A stretch of DNA of 35,258 nucleotides from Psilocybe azurescens (Eukaryota > Basidiomycota > Agaricomycetes > Agaricales > Agrocybaceae). Position 1 is the stretch's first letter. Each line of letters starts with the position of its first letter. The notes under the pieces were generated by a model. The model worked only from the letters and a program-made list of their open reading frames with translations, was not told the DNA's origin and did no database searches. Below are positions 20,530 through 32,197 of this stretch, piece by piece. Where the stretch lies: the NCBI GenBank assembly GCA_023853785.1, contig JAJIRX010000118.1, positions 1 to 35,258 of the forward strand, given 5' to 3'. Position numbers and translations under genes: made by a program.

Positions 20530-21974
20530 ATGTCTATGTTTCTCAGCGCTGCACCTAACTCTCGTTCAGGGCGACTCGATGAACATATACCGACCACTTA
20601 TGATAGTAAGTATAGTTGCTATTTGCTCGGTCCCTTTATTTTTCTGATCATGATATCAGAGGCTGGCTGGCAATCGCCCGGTCACGAGGTCGAGCCCTCA
20701 CCTTACCTCATCTCTCCCTTGAGCACGCCCAAAAAGACCAAAACCCGGCTTCATCCCTGTATGATGCTCCTGGATCCTCTAGCATTAACGCCCCATCGTC
20801 TGTTCCCCTGCGTAGAACCAGTCATTCGCGCCGTCGCGACCCCGACCATATCCCTCGACCCCGTAACGCCTTCATTTTCTTCCGCTCAGCCTACATTAGC
20901 AGTGCGCGTGCATCAGGAAAGGGTCAACAGATCGAACTCAGCAAAGATGCCGGAAAAGTGTGGAATGGTATGTCTCCAGAAGAAAAGCGGCCGTTCTGCC
21001 AATTGGCCGCAATCGAGAAGGAGCAGCATTACGCCAAGTTCCCCGACTACGTTTACTCCCCGGGTATGAAAGCTAGTTCCAAGCCAGCTACCGCACGAAA
21101 AATCGGTGGCTCATCCAAGTCTTCGGAGAAGAAGAGAAAGCTGTCTACGGCCTCTGAGGGCAATTGCTCGAGGTCGTCAGATACGTGTTCTGAGCCTAGT
21201 CCTGGCTCACCGTATGCTCCAACTGTTAGACCTGCCGGAATTTATCACGAAGTGTCTCAAAATGTCGCTCAGAGATTTGTGCAATCTCCTTCTCCAACTC
21301 CATCCAGTCTTCTCTCCCCTTCTCTGACGAATTCCGGTATCCTGCGTATGCTGTTTCCGGTAGGTAAACATCTCTACACCTTCAACTTCTCCTTACGCTT
21401 CAATTTTAGAAATCCCAGAGCTGGAATTGACCTCGATGAATAAACAAGAGGTAAATAACAACAGTGAGAATCCGATCGTGAACATTCTTACTTACTTGCT
21501 CGACAGAAATCGCTCAACGCTGAACGTGAACCGCCTGCCCCTTTCCATCCTCATCTCGATCACGTAACAGGTCAGTATGTGTATCAACATTACAATTACG
21601 AATTCATGTCCGCCTCTATACCTCCTCTTCCTCATACGCCCTCTTCATGCGACGAGGTTTACGACAATATGGCTGTGGATATACCGCCTGTTCCATCTCT
21701 CAATCTTCCTACATATTCCTTTGGTCCGGCACCATCATCATTACTGTGCGATAATCCATATCCAAGCGCCGACTATTTGGCCTCATTGCCGAGTTACACC
21801 TTCACAGATGGCAGACTCGAAGGGGATTCGCTGTTACAGCAGTACACTAACAAATTGACGAAGCGATCGGAAATGGTTGTCCATGGGTCTACCAAATATC
21901 TCGACATACTTTATCAGGATCAAGACACGTCCATCTATCAATTTTTGATTTTAGCATGGGCGCTTGAGCTTTGA
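20530..21974 (+). CDS. HMG-box transcription factor (fungal MATA_HMG type)
   Basis: Predicted sequence-specific DNA-binding regulator of the nucleus. Exon 1 is 20530-20605 (MSMFLSAAPNSRSGRL), followed by a GTAAGT intron and exon 2 from 20660. The Ser/Pro-rich N-terminal region includes a probable phospho-motif cluster (SPYLISPLSTPKKTKTRLHP). The HMG box spans about 20850-21060: DHIPRPRNAFIFFRSAYISS, GQQIELSKDAGKVWNGMSPE and EKRPFCQLAAIEKEQHYAKF. A basic linker (SSEKKRKLS) and a long Ser/Pro-rich tail follow, with introns after 21366 and near 21450. One base is missing at CCC 20755-20757, where the N-terminal frame and the HMG frame meet. The last 40 residues may include retained intron, so the exact C-terminus is uncertain. 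Family members act in mating or morphogenesis, but nothing nearby identifies a mating locus. Confidence 0.85.
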
Positions 21975-22948
21975 AGTGTCCTTTTTCACTATATACACGT
22001 CCATTCTAAGCTCCAAGTTCTTCGTCTACCATATGACTTTGACTGCAAAGCTTGACGCTTGCTTATACGAGTCTCGCATTGCATCCACCTTTCAAGTATC
22101 ATATTGAAACTAGTACCCGACGGTACCTATCTATACCAACACGTTCAAATCCGAGATTCCCGTTCGCATCCAGTATCATTCAACTTCCGAAGATTCCTTC
22201 ATGTATATCGCACGTACACACCTTCAGGGGTTTCAGCAATCAATATCCTTTCATCGTTCATGACTGATATATCTTGCAAGGTCTTGTACTGTTACCGTAA
22301 TCAATATAGGAGATTGGCTCTATACCGACTGTGTATTTGTAAGGGTATATTCGGAACATTCGCCTATCGATATTCAGACAGCCAAATGGGTTCTGATGGG
22401 AATTTAGAAGCTGCGAAACACCCCTGCTTTGACTCTTTTGGGGACCGCCTTCTTATACAACTACGTACTTCGGTACTTGCACCTTTAGACTCTGAACGGA
22501 CGGGTCAGAGTCAGAGACAAAATAAATGTCGATTGTTTAGTTGGTATAATACTTCAAAGGATTGCAAGAGCTACGAGAAAGCCCCCATTACGATACAATG
22601 CTTGGGAGAAAACTGACGCCTTTATCCAGAACCCATAAATAGTTTGTGCGTGTCTGATGATGACCATTGAGTGAAACAAAGAAAGTGCCTCCACCAGAAC
22701 ACAATCTGATTAATCGATTGATCTGCACTGCAGCCGCAGCTAGTACAAGCGCCCTCATAATCAGTGAATGCGATAGGAGCTAGTTGCTTTAGGAACTGAA
22801 CAACACACAATCATAAGAGTAGCCAATCCGTACCTTCCGATTTGCGATTGTTACAAGGCATTCCATTCTGCTTTTATGACAGGAGAAGACGAACTGCACT
22901 GCCAGGGTCCACCTGCAGGTAGCTTCACGCCCATTGGCCGCGGGACCA
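21975..22948. other. Intergenic region after the HMG-box gene
   Basis: Open frames such as 22059-22616 lack family features and splice logic. Contains the 3' untranslated region of the HMG gene and, near the end, an inverted CCAAT (ATTGG near 22933) and the TATA box of the next gene. Confidence 0.4.
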
Positions 22949-22956
22949 TATAAAAG
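22949..22956 (+). promoter_or_regulatory. TATA box of the membrane-protein gene
   Basis: TATAAAAG sits 60 bases before the ATG at 23009 and 132 before the ATG at 23081, with ATTGG (inverted CCAAT) just upstream. The spacing slightly favours the second ATG. Confidence 0.5.
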
Positions 22957-23008
22957 GCGTATGGTTTCTTAGGAGTGACCCCAGCTATTGAAGATCTCAT
23001 TGCACCAG

Positions 23009-23842
23009 ATGATATACCCACCAACTTCCTCTTTGACGCCCCAGGGTAACTTGAATCCAGCAGCGACAGAGCTTGAGACAATGTCAGACGCGCCTCAGCC
23101 AACCCATTCTCAGTTATTGCCGTTACAGGCCGTGAGACGGCAGTCTTTATTCCGTCGTGTTTCGGAAACAACATTTGGGGTGTTTGTAGCAGCACTCGTA
23201 TTCCTTTTAGCCTTCTTGTGAGCATTTTTACATTGATTATTTCGATTTCAATACTTATCAGATGTCGTAGAGTTATGTTGTTTATCTGCTGCTTAAGCGC
23301 CGCCCTGAATGGAACGCTCTACATGTGTGTACTCTTTTCTTCAGCCGGGACTGTATCTGATCGAGGACTCAAACCAGGCTGGTCGGGAATGCTATCTTAC
23401 GTGCATCTCATCTCGCACACTACACCAGCGATAAGTCTGCTGGTAATGTTGGTGCAACGGGTGGAGCCATCGTTTGCATTCTTCACTACGTGATCTTGTG
23501 GGAGCTAAAGCAACTCGACTCGCATGATGATAACGCCAAAGACCCACTCAGAGTATTTTTGAAGCTTTGCTTAATCACAGGTGCCGGTGCTCTTGTAGGA
23601 TGCGTCGGATCTGTAATCCTCCTACAGAACCATGTTGACATCGGAGGAATGGATGTTCTCCACGCATCTCGGGCAGGGGCACTGGGGCAGTTATTCTTGG
23701 GCCAATAGGCGCTTTAGGACTGCATGTCATTATTATGCTTACGATTGATCTGGCTATTAAGATCTACGAAGTAGCCTGGCTAATAATGAATAAATTAGGT
23801 GAACGCTTACAAGGAAGGTCTCCTGTCAGGTCCCATGTCTAA
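23009..23842 (+). CDS. Multi-pass membrane protein, family not recognised
   Basis: Start at 23009 or 23081 (MSDAPQPTHSQLLPLQAVRR); the second keeps a short polar N-terminus. About five hydrophobic segments follow: FGVFVAALVFLLAFL, VMLFICCLSAALNGTLY, AIVCILHYVILW, CLITGAGALVGCVGSVILL and LGPIGALGLHVIIMLTIDLA. An intron with GTGAGC donor and TATCAG acceptor lies at about 23219-23262. The Gly-rich segments (SAGNVGATGGAIV) look like tight helix packing. The reading frame must change at AA 23433-23434 and GGGG 23684-23687, each needing one more base; with those, the hydrophobic pattern continues to the TAA at 23840-23842. Probably about 260 residues, most likely an integral membrane protein of unknown role. 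Confidence 0.62.
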
Positions 23843-24385
23843 CTCCATCATTCCCAACCTCTAAATCTTGTTCGTTGACGATGTATGTAATGTACGGATC
23901 CTGTTTTTGCAACGAATACGATACGTATATACATTCACAGACCGTACTTTCTGGTCAAATGAAAATTTCAGGCCAGGGCCACTTTATTATCAATTTATCA
24001 TGTCATGATTCTCCAAGTTGGAATCACTCTGAAGTATCTAAGAATAGTATACAACGTGGGTAAAGGCGCCCACAATGGGTGACTGAGCCACTTGGACACA
24101 AAGCCTGCTTATTCAAAGCCTCGACAATACACGTTTATTTCTTGGAGGTACGAAGCACTGACCGGTTATCGAGTCATGGCCTTTTACAGCTAACAAACAA
24201 TGAGATGGCGGAACCAAATGAAACCAATTGTCGACCTTCTGCCGACTGATATAAAAAAGCTCTGTCAAGTTAAAACACGAGGGTACAGAAAGTGATAACA
24301 AGTTATTTGCAGGCAAAGTGAGCTACTGATTACGCAACCATTTGTTTATGTGCCTGGTGTCAAACGAAGATTATGTATGGTACAC
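23843..24385. other. Intergenic region
   Basis: Between the 3' ends of the membrane-protein gene and the minus-strand F-box-like gene. Nothing recognisable was found. Confidence 0.45.
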
Positions 24386-25311
24386 CTAAGAGGAGAGGCG
24401 TTGTATAAGACGCACATCCGATGAGCTCTTAGCATGGAGTCTCGTTACTTTGTACGGATACATCGATTTTAATACGAACTGAAGACGTCCAGGATAAACG
24501 TGGAAGAACATATTTGAGCCTATCCTGGCGACCTGGAGTAGTTCCTTTTCTAAGGAAGGCGCTGACTCTAGAGTGACAGACCGGTTCCTGTGATAGAGGT
24601 TCGGCTTGAAATGCACAACCTACAATTTAGGAGATGTGACGCTGCATATGGGTGGGGGGATAGACAACAGATAATTGTCAATCAGGGTCGTCCTTAACGG
24701 CGACTGCCAGTCAATACGCTGCAAGTCATCTACCGAAAGAGACTTTAGATGGTGACAGTGGGCTACAATGGATGTCGGAGGAGTGAATTCCAGATTTACA
24801 ATGAATCGGGAAGTACAGAAGATCTCAATAGCGTCTTTTGTCACATCGACAAGGGGTCAGGGTCCGTTACGAGAACGTGAAAGAGAAAGAGAGAAGTTAC
24901 GAACTCTTGGAATCGAAACAAGAACCTGGGATAGAATTGAGGAGGTCTTCGTTCAGTACCCACTGGTTGTTCGGAGTTAAACGATACGCGTTCGCCCGAC
25001 AGCCGAATTACCATGTCTCGATGTGCAGTGTTAGGGTCGGCAGGTCTGGGTATGCTTTACAAGGGTCATGCAGTAGAAGATCTGCGAAGCCTTCAAGGAT
25101 TGACGCTGCATCTGACTTCTCTGGTCTTCGAAGCCTGCATCTTTGACCAAGCAGACGGCCTTGAATATGTGCTTCTGCGCCGGTGTTAGGAAGAACCACA
25201 ACGATGAAGAACAAGCCGTTAATGATTCAATGCGTCGAGGTTTATCGGTTTCGTTGCCAACTCGTCCATGATGAGTTCGATTAGCTCTTGAGATAAAGCA
25301 GTCTGTGGCAT
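24386..25311 (-). CDS. F-box-like / leucine-rich-repeat protein, frame-broken
   Basis: Starts at 25311 with MPQTALSQELIELIMDELAT, a clear F-box-like helix, then TACSSSLWFFLTPAQKHIFK in a frame one base away; the shift lies at TT 25226-25227 (AA on the coding strand). Family-typical pieces continue in other frames: FADLLLHDPCKAYPDLPTL, HCHHLKSLSVDDLQRIDW and FKPNLYHRNRSV, ending at 24386. The same order of pieces occurs in the copy at 32198-33492, which is homologous at DNA level (for example TGCAGTGTTAGGGT, CAGGTCTGGGTATGCTTTAC), so the two are duplicates about 8 kb apart in the same orientation. At least three frame changes are needed. Some may be consensus errors, so a working gene is possible but not shown. 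Confidence 0.55.
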
Positions 25312-25796
25312 GATTATGACGCCCAATTCCGAAGACTAGGGAGTGTCTTGATGTACGAGTTTCAGGAATGAAGGATGGCTGTATGAGACAGGACGCAAGG
25401 CGTGAGGCAGAATCAAAAGGCTGACTAAGGTATATTTGATAAAAGCTAATACGCTTTGGTTAACAACGGCAGCTTGTTAGGGTTGTGCTCCCAGGTTTAA
25501 TGTGCACGCGTACAATTCACTATACCAATACTGTCCGACATAAACTGTACGATAGATTAAAAAATAGGTACGGCCAATTAGCGACAATATGCATCTGAAA
25601 ATACTTTATACAAAAAGGGGCAAATGATTAAGCGCCGAAAAGTAGAACTTGCTAACAGGGCCCGGATTGATGATTGAATTCAAGTCAAGAATGAATAGGC
25701 AGGAAGTGGATTACTACCATGCATACCACTATACTCTAATCATACAGATACAACTAGAAGTCTCCCTCACTGTTCATAGTTTGCACCACGTTACAG
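25312..25796. other. Upstream region of the F-box-like gene
   Basis: No gene or repeat recognised. Lies between the minus-strand F-box-like start and the foldback element. Confidence 0.45.
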
Positions 25797-26312
25797 TCAT
25801 CTGCCAAGGTAACCCAGTTCAAAAGGGCCAAAGTGTCACTCACATCGGGATTTTAGATATTCAAGAGTCCTTTGTAGAGGCATAATTAGGTTTGTAAAAT
25901 TTTTAAGTATAGGTTAACTTTGAACTTTTAAAATATTTTATATGCAGAGGAGGCCTGAATTGACTTTAATAGCACAAATACGTGACGACCTACAAAGTTG
26001 CCTTGAATTGAGTGGGCACAGAATTCAAAGCAGCTTTGTAGAAGAATGTATGCCCATGAATTCTCTACGAAGTTCCTTTCAAGTTGAAGTACAAAGCAAC
26101 TTTGTAGGTTGTCACGGATTTGTAATCTTAAGGACAATTCAGGCGTCCCCCACATATAAAATACTTTCCGAAGTTCAAAGTCGATTTATAATTGAAATTT
26201 TTACAACCCTTGTTATACCTCTACAAAGAGCACCTGGACATTAAAGGTCCGACGTGACTGGCATGCAAGACGCCCTTTGGCCCTCTTCCAAATCGGTTAC
26301 CCTGACAGATGA
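25797..26312. repeat. Diverged foldback (inverted-repeat) element, about 515 bp
   Basis: The left half matches the inverse of the right half over about 240 bases at perhaps 75-80%, by eye. Paired landmarks are TCATCTGCCAAGGTAACC and its inverse near 26300, AGGGCCAAAG and CTTTGGCCCT, CTTTGTAGAGGCATAA near 25870 and TTATACCTCTACAAAG near 26210, and CCTACAAAGTTGC near 25990 and GCAACTTTGTAGG near 26097. The motif CTACAAAG (or inverse) recurs about seven times. The centre lies near 26050 (TGGGCACAGAATTC against GAATTCATGGGCA). Outer ends and target duplication are not clear. It is probably an old MITE, unrelated in sequence to the CACTG element. The open frame across it is an artefact of the repeat. 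Confidence 0.6.
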
Positions 26313-27623
26313 GAGATGCTGGTATAGTGCACTGTGTGCGTGTACAACGATCCCGGGAGCCTGAGCCCAGCCCAGCAAGCCAAATGTCGACCAGGAGCGT
26401 TTGAGCTTGGTTTGTGAGGCACAGCTCTTATCAAACACTTAATCTTCGTTTGTCTAGGTAGGCGATGAAATATCATCAAAATTAACAGGTCGCTTTACTC
26501 CCAAATGGCTTATTATCTTAAAGCCTTCTTATACCAGAAATGCTAAGAGACTCATCATACAGTACACTGGTCTTTTCAAACCCAGGTACATATCTTCAAG
26601 TAAAATTATTCCAAACAGTCCAGCCAAGAAGAATGCACTACTCTCCCATCTCGGATTACTCGAGTAGGACTTATAAAAATCCTACTTACTTGAAACAACA
26701 GAATTGAATTGACCTGCTCAAATACAAAAATACTGAGCCCCAGCCCAGATGCGAGTTGAGTCGCAAGAGCAAACGTGAGGTGAGAAACAAAACAAAAAAG
26801 GAGGGAATAAAAAGAAAAAAAGAAGATCCAGTATAGCTGGAGCAAGGGCACCGTCACGCGTCACGGCCTAAAGATAAATTAATGACGGCGAGCAGCGGAA
26901 TGAGTGGATGATATGGGAAGTAGAGGAGCCCCGGGGAGTGGGAGTGGGAGTGAGTGGGAGTAGGGACGTTGGAATAAAAGGAACCCCAAAAGCCAGTAAC
27001 AATCTACGGAGGTGTACGCTTTACAAGAAAGGGAGAAACAAGAAAACAAGAAGACGGAATCTTGTACTTTTATTTTGAATAAATTAGATATATTGATCAT
27101 GGATGTGGGAGTGAGAGCGAGAACGAGAGAAGGGTGAGATGATCGGGCGACGGATGGATGGGTGACGGACAATTTAGAATTAGGAATAGGATAAAGAGTG
27201 GGCAAAATAATGCGGTGTTGGTGTTGACAAAGTGGGTGCGATTGATAATGATAGTGAGGGAGTGCCAGCGAAACGGGGATGGAGACCAGAACGAGAATGA
27301 GGGGACGAGGACGTGACGTAGCGCGACATGACATAGAAGGACTGGAAGGAGCGGATGGCGGACATTGACTGTTACATCCCAGAGGAAGTATATGTTGGTA
27401 CAGATCAAGAGAAAATACTGCAAAGTTGGCTGAATAATTATTTTGTTTTCGTTAGTTCTGCGAGTTGAAGTGCAGATGGCTGGGAGGTCATGAATAAGGC
27501 TACACAAGACGGCAATGCAAAAAGAGACAAGGATTTGATAGGATTCATTGGACACTGGACAGTCGGAAAGCGATAAGCTGTATCTTTGATCATCACGAAT
27601 TCATGTTACTGGGAATGGTGTTT
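26313..27623. other. Intergenic region with purine-rich tracts
   Basis: Contains GA/GT-rich low-complexity sequence (GGGAGT repeats around 26935-26960, A-rich tracts around 26790-26825). Long minus-strand open frames here reflect this strand bias (runs of Ser, Pro, Leu) and lack family features. Part is probably the 3' untranslated region of EMG1. Confidence 0.4.
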
Positions 27624-29385
27624 CTAAACGATATCCCAGAGTTCTTCCAGGGCGCAACAGAACTAAAAATGCAAAAAAGGGGAAGTCAGTAAAATTAGTT
27701 GAGGGTAATGATATCGTAAAGAGAATATCAATCATCACAGAAGGGCACGTATCTACCAGCACCCGGCCCACGATGCACTTCTGATCCGCCAATTGCGTCC
27801 GGGGATAAGGCAAGTAACCCGAGCAAAAGCCACAGAAAAAGAAAAGAAAAAGCAAGAAGACAGCGTACCTTCCCGCAAGCGACACTCGCACTGAGCGGAT
27901 ACGCACTGATCCCAATCTTCTCATCGACATAAGCGTCCGCGAAGTCGTCTTTTCCACGGGCCATGGCGCCGACGAATACTGCTATGTTGTGCGTCGAGGG
28001 CAGAGTGGGCAGGTATTTCGAGAGTCGCTGAGTAGGTGCGTCGCAGGACAGAGCTATAGAGGAAAGGCAAGGAAAGGGAGGAAATAAAAATTGACGATCA
28101 GAATCGAGTCGAAAGACGGGCAAGAAGAAGGGGAAAAGAAGGGAGAGGGGATACGAATGGACACGCACTGAGTTTGATGGTGTTAGGAGGTAAATGGTCG
28201 GTGACGGGGTTCTAAAAGTGTGTGCGATGAGCAATCAATTCAGACGACGAATATGATGACGATCGAGAGATCTTCATGATATCCAGACATACCTTGACCA
28301 CCTTGAGCAGCTTTTCTGGACCGTTAACGCCCCGGATCGAGAGTTTGTGAAGGAGTTGCACTTTAAAAAAGAAAAGGAAAAGAGTGGTCGATCGGTTATA
28401 GATCCATAGTCGGAGAAGATGAGACATACCCATGAGGCCGCTGAATCGCTTGAACGTGCGGGGAATGCGAACATGGGGATTGACTTCGATAAGGACACCA
28501 CGTGCGGTGTGGATGTAGACTTGGAGTAGGCCAGCTTTGTTGAGAGGGGAATCAAGCAAAGTTAGGAGACACTATATCAAATGATCAGCCATCATCCAAT
28601 GAACTTGAAGCAAACACTAGAGATTTAGGATAACAGACGTACCTGGTGTGTGATATCGGGTCTGGCATCTGCAATATCTCTTCCTGTTTTCGCCAGGATG
28701 CCCTGATGATCATCGCAATTCAGGAGGGTATATTTCGCCTCTCCACCTCCGAATTCTTTGCCCCCACGCCCTTTCGCTCCAGATCCGCTGCCGCCTGAGA
28801 CTTTGTACGCTTCCAAACACGCCTGCTCGAGGATGACAAAGAGGCGGCGCTGGGTCGTCGCTGCTACTCCACGAGGCACATGTGCTTGCACAGGCAGCAT
28901 TGCCGGGTTCGCCGGGTAGTGAATTGCAGCATGAGGGTTGAGGGGCGTGGCTGTTGAAGCCATTTTGCGTGTTTTAGAAGAAGGAAGAGGCCGCGTAGGA
29001 CGTTCGCCTGCGGTGGTGGTGGTGGTGGTTTGGTTGTTCGTATTTTTCAAGATCGTGATGGAGGAGGTAGTCGAAGTGGTGTGATCGATTTGTTTAGAGT
29101 TAGCCCGGCTTTCATCGTCGACTTGCATCACAGGCCCATTTTCTTGCTCTTCCGCCGCGGCATCATCATCGAGCTGCTGTTCCTCGCTTCTTAACGGGCT
29201 TTTTGGCGTCGGCGCTGGGTGGGGCGTTCGCCTGGGGTGGATTTCGGCCTTGGTGGGGGCTCGAGGGGTAGGTTGTCGGCTCCTAAAATTTTGTGGATGT
29301 TCGGTATGCCTTCGGCATGGCTGGTGTCAATAGACCCAGAGTGCCGTCTGCGTCGTGCAGGTACAGTAGCTGTCGGTGCTTCCAT
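27624..29385 (-). CDS. EMG1: rRNA pseudouridine N1-methyltransferase EMG1/NEP1
   Basis: SPOUT-class enzyme that methylates a hypermodified pseudouridine of 18S rRNA and is needed for small-subunit biogenesis in the nucleolus (family knowledge). The core reads [104 protein letters not shown] and [20 protein letters not shown]. It ends [12 protein letters not shown] at 27624-27626 (TAG), as is normal. Five introns of family-compatible phase join the exons. The N-terminal extension (about 170 residues, starting [14 protein letters not shown]) is long compared with yeast; it is basic and has a poly-Thr run from a GGT microsatellite. A one-base break at TTTTT 29200-29204 separates the first part of this extension; the start could instead be [17 protein letters not shown] further in. 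Confidence 0.93.
29010..29030. repeat. GGT trinucleotide microsatellite
   Basis: A short GGT/GGTT run inside the EMG1 N-terminal extension; on the coding strand it encodes a Thr run. Likely length-variable between strains. Confidence 0.6.
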
Positions 29386-31552
29386 GCTGAATAATTTTCT
29401 AGGTAGTGGATAGAGGTTGTGCCCTCTGTTAACTACGATTTTTGGAGATTCGGGCTCTTTGCTTTGAAGAAAAAAGCGGGGTCGAAGTGGGATGAGAATG
29501 ACTAAAGCAAATTCTAGCTTCAATATTGGTATTCAACAGGAAAAAGTTTTTGATTCGACTTACATTGTTCTTAGATCTTCCTTCTCCTCAAGTATGCAGT
29601 GAAAAGAGTGGGGTAACGTTCTCAAGTTTTTATGTTACGATCCGCCGAAAATGTTGACAGGGCAGTGGCAGTACAGGGCCCGATTCAGATCGCTTAACAC
29701 GTGCGCCTATTTGGGTAAGCCTTCGAAGCCCCTGAAAGCTACTCTGGGAATTAGACTTGTGACAACTTTCCTCACTTTTCCCCACATCTCATCTTCCATT
29801 TATTCATCCACCGAGTCTCTTGAGAATGGATATATGATGGTGGGATCATTCGATTTTATGCTATGTAAACCCAGCGCTGCTCAACTCACCGTCAGTTATT
29901 TTTCACCAGGTGCTGATAGCGACGAAGCAAAAACGTCGCCTCGAGGTTTCAGTTAATGAAGCACCGATATAACTATAACTCAGTCTTAATCAAGGTCTAA
30001 AAGAAACCACGGCTCCAATGTCCAACCCATCATGGATATCTTCGAGGGTGTGTTAACTTTCAAGTCAATTCCATCCGACGTTCTCACTACCTCCTTCAAT
30101 TTTCATCCATAAGAGATCGACTCTCAGCAGCTCCCCTATCTTACAACGTCCGTGGATGTATGCCTGGGAAATCTAATCATCTCTCAAATCATTGCACCCG
30201 AGCTGGGTAGGGTAACGAGTCGTTCTCGGATGTGAATCTTCGTTGTTGATAGCCTACACTTCCTCTCACGCAACAAAGCTCTAGCTCTACGGCATGTCCT
30301 CTTAGGTCGGATCGATACGAGCTTTTTCTCAAAATCATAGTTCAGTGATCATCCAGAATAGTAACATTGCCAATTCTGCGGGCTTCAAGTGTACCGTTGT
30401 CAGCAACAGCTAAAATTGGAATTGTACATGATCAAAGATTCAGTGTCGTGTGATGGTGTAAACTAGACAAATCATAGCACCCAGTCTATCACTTGCTGAT
30501 GCTTTGAGGTTTGAGCTCAGGCGGAGTACTCCGGACTACCTTCCAGAAATTTTAAGACATGGCACGCCTTCCAAATCTCCTACTCTCCATGCAAATGTAA
30601 TAGCGTGCCTCAGCCTAAGCATTCTATTCGCTTCCTTCAGAGAGATACAAATAAATCTTAGAAGGTTGGAATTACTACCCCAGAATCCATGAATCACGAG
30701 ACGGCCCTTTATCTCTAAGACTCGAAAACCCTGTCTTCAGAACCTGGAATTTACGTGTACATACTCATAAATTGAGTAATCCACTTATACCAATCGACCT
30801 AGAAGTCGATCAGGAACCCCTTCCATGAATAGAAGGAAGATGAATATAGTATAAACCATTCAACAAAGAGTCATCTCACCTCACCTCACCTCGGCGCCGT
30901 ACCAAATCTAAGCAGTATCATCTAATCATATCCGATCATCACCAGGCAAGTCAGTCCCAATGAAACTGCTGCTCCCTCTAGTAGTAGTACTTATCAAGAG
31001 CAGAGATGAGCCGCCTATGTATGTCCTGCAATAACAGCGGTGTTTAAGGAAGCGATCAATAAAACATGTCAGAGTGGCGATCGAGGACGGACATTAAGAG
31101 CAACATATCTAAATCAGCAAGAAGCTCTTTTGTTCAGGGGCTGCATGCAGTGCACCTGTACCAGGCAATCGCCTTCCAAGGACTGCACGGTGCGGTCATT
31201 CGTTTCGGTGCTGGGTCGGGATCCCGGCGATACCGCTGGAGCCAACTTGACGGTCTCTTATTCTCGCAGTTTCGAACGAGAGTCCAAGGAATATCGATAA
31301 GGTGTTAACAACAATCGAAAAGTAGTAACATAGAAAGGTACGTACTTTATTTCGACAAGAAGAGATGATGGTTGAAAATCAATAAGACAATCGATGTACA
31401 GTAGAGTATATGCTTAGATCCTGAAATCCCTGTGGCTGAGAAAATCAGCTTCAGGGTGTAAGGCAATGGAGGTCTTGAACTTTACTCACGCTGCGCCATT
31501 CACAAATCTGTTTTCATACTGATCACACGGTGGCCCTGCATGCACCGCGATT
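29386..31552. other. Region without a supported gene; possible decayed sequence
   Basis: Open frames at 29651-29956 and 30504-30692 are not recognised. Between 30032 and 30345 one plus-strand frame reads MDIFEGVLTFKSIPSDVLTT, then FLSRNKALALRHVLLGRID with stops between; this has the feel of the F-box-like family (a short N-terminal helix, then the ARKHLF-type segment) but is too broken to call. A CTCAC repeat lies near 30878-30893. The EMG1 promoter lies at the left end. Confidence 0.3.
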
Positions 31553-32190
31553 TTAATAGCAACCTTCATCGAACTCGAGCGAGATAACGACGGGTAACAA
31601 TTCCGTACGGTAAATTTCTTCGTTAGAGAGTGCTCCAGGCACAGTCGGATTGTCATCGTGGTGAAGTGTCAACTTGAGCAGTACTTTGCGTAATTTTGGA
31701 AATCTGGGACTGGAAAGGACATCATCCACGTCGTTCCAACCCGAGACAGGCAAGAAATTTTTTCTTAGTTTTTCGTGTACATTTGTTCCGGGAGACGTGT
31801 ATGATGAGAACCCTGAGTGAAGATAGAAGCATGGAAGTCTGCTTGGGGTCAAAGATTTTCCACCTCACCAGTGTCAGGAGATCTGCGTCGCTTGCTTTGG
31901 TTTCAAAGGAGAGCGATGATCGACTTGGAGAATTTTAAGATTTGGTAGGGATCCGAAATCTAGTCCTAAGAAGAATTCTTGGGTTGGGCTTGCCGGTAGG
32001 ACAGTGAAACCGATGTTAGCAAGTATATTTGCACAACGTAGGACACCTCTGTTGTCAATACATCAAGATTAGATATCGGAGTGAGGTTAGCGAATGAATC
32101 GATGCCCATTTTGTCTCTACACGGATCGCGTCCATATCTAGTACAGGCCGTACAAGCCGCGTCTCGCATCGCTACGACGGCTTCTGAGCT
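31553..32190 (-). pseudogene. C-terminal fragment of an F-box-like gene (tandem copy)
   Basis: Minus-strand pieces LRVLIIHVSRNKCTRKTKK (near 31760-31830) and GWNDVDDVLSSPRFPKLRKV, ending at 31553, match in order the neighbouring copy (EILIIHGQWIRCTRENQ; FPRLSAVHFKLNL at 32198-32515). Only the C-terminal leucine-rich part is present; no F-box-like start was found. This looks like a partial tandem duplicate, or the last exon of a larger gene that reads on from the next copy. Confidence 0.5.
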
Positions 32191-32197
32191 GATATAT

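Noticed and set aside
20530..21974. HMG-box gene as part of a mating-type locus
   Set aside because: No pheromone precursor, receptor or homeodomain gene was found in the window; HMG factors also act elsewhere.
22059..22616. 185-codon plus-strand open frame after the HMG gene
   Set aside because: It has no domain, no clear promoter and a composition like untranslated sequence.
25942..26244. 100-codon open frame on the plus strand
   Set aside because: It runs through both arms of the foldback element and shows repeat-derived peptide, not a protein family.
26606..27555. Minus-strand open frames rich in Ser, Leu and Pro as membrane or secreted proteins
   Set aside because: They come from strand-biased, low-complexity purine tracts; they overlap in different frames and lack splice structure.
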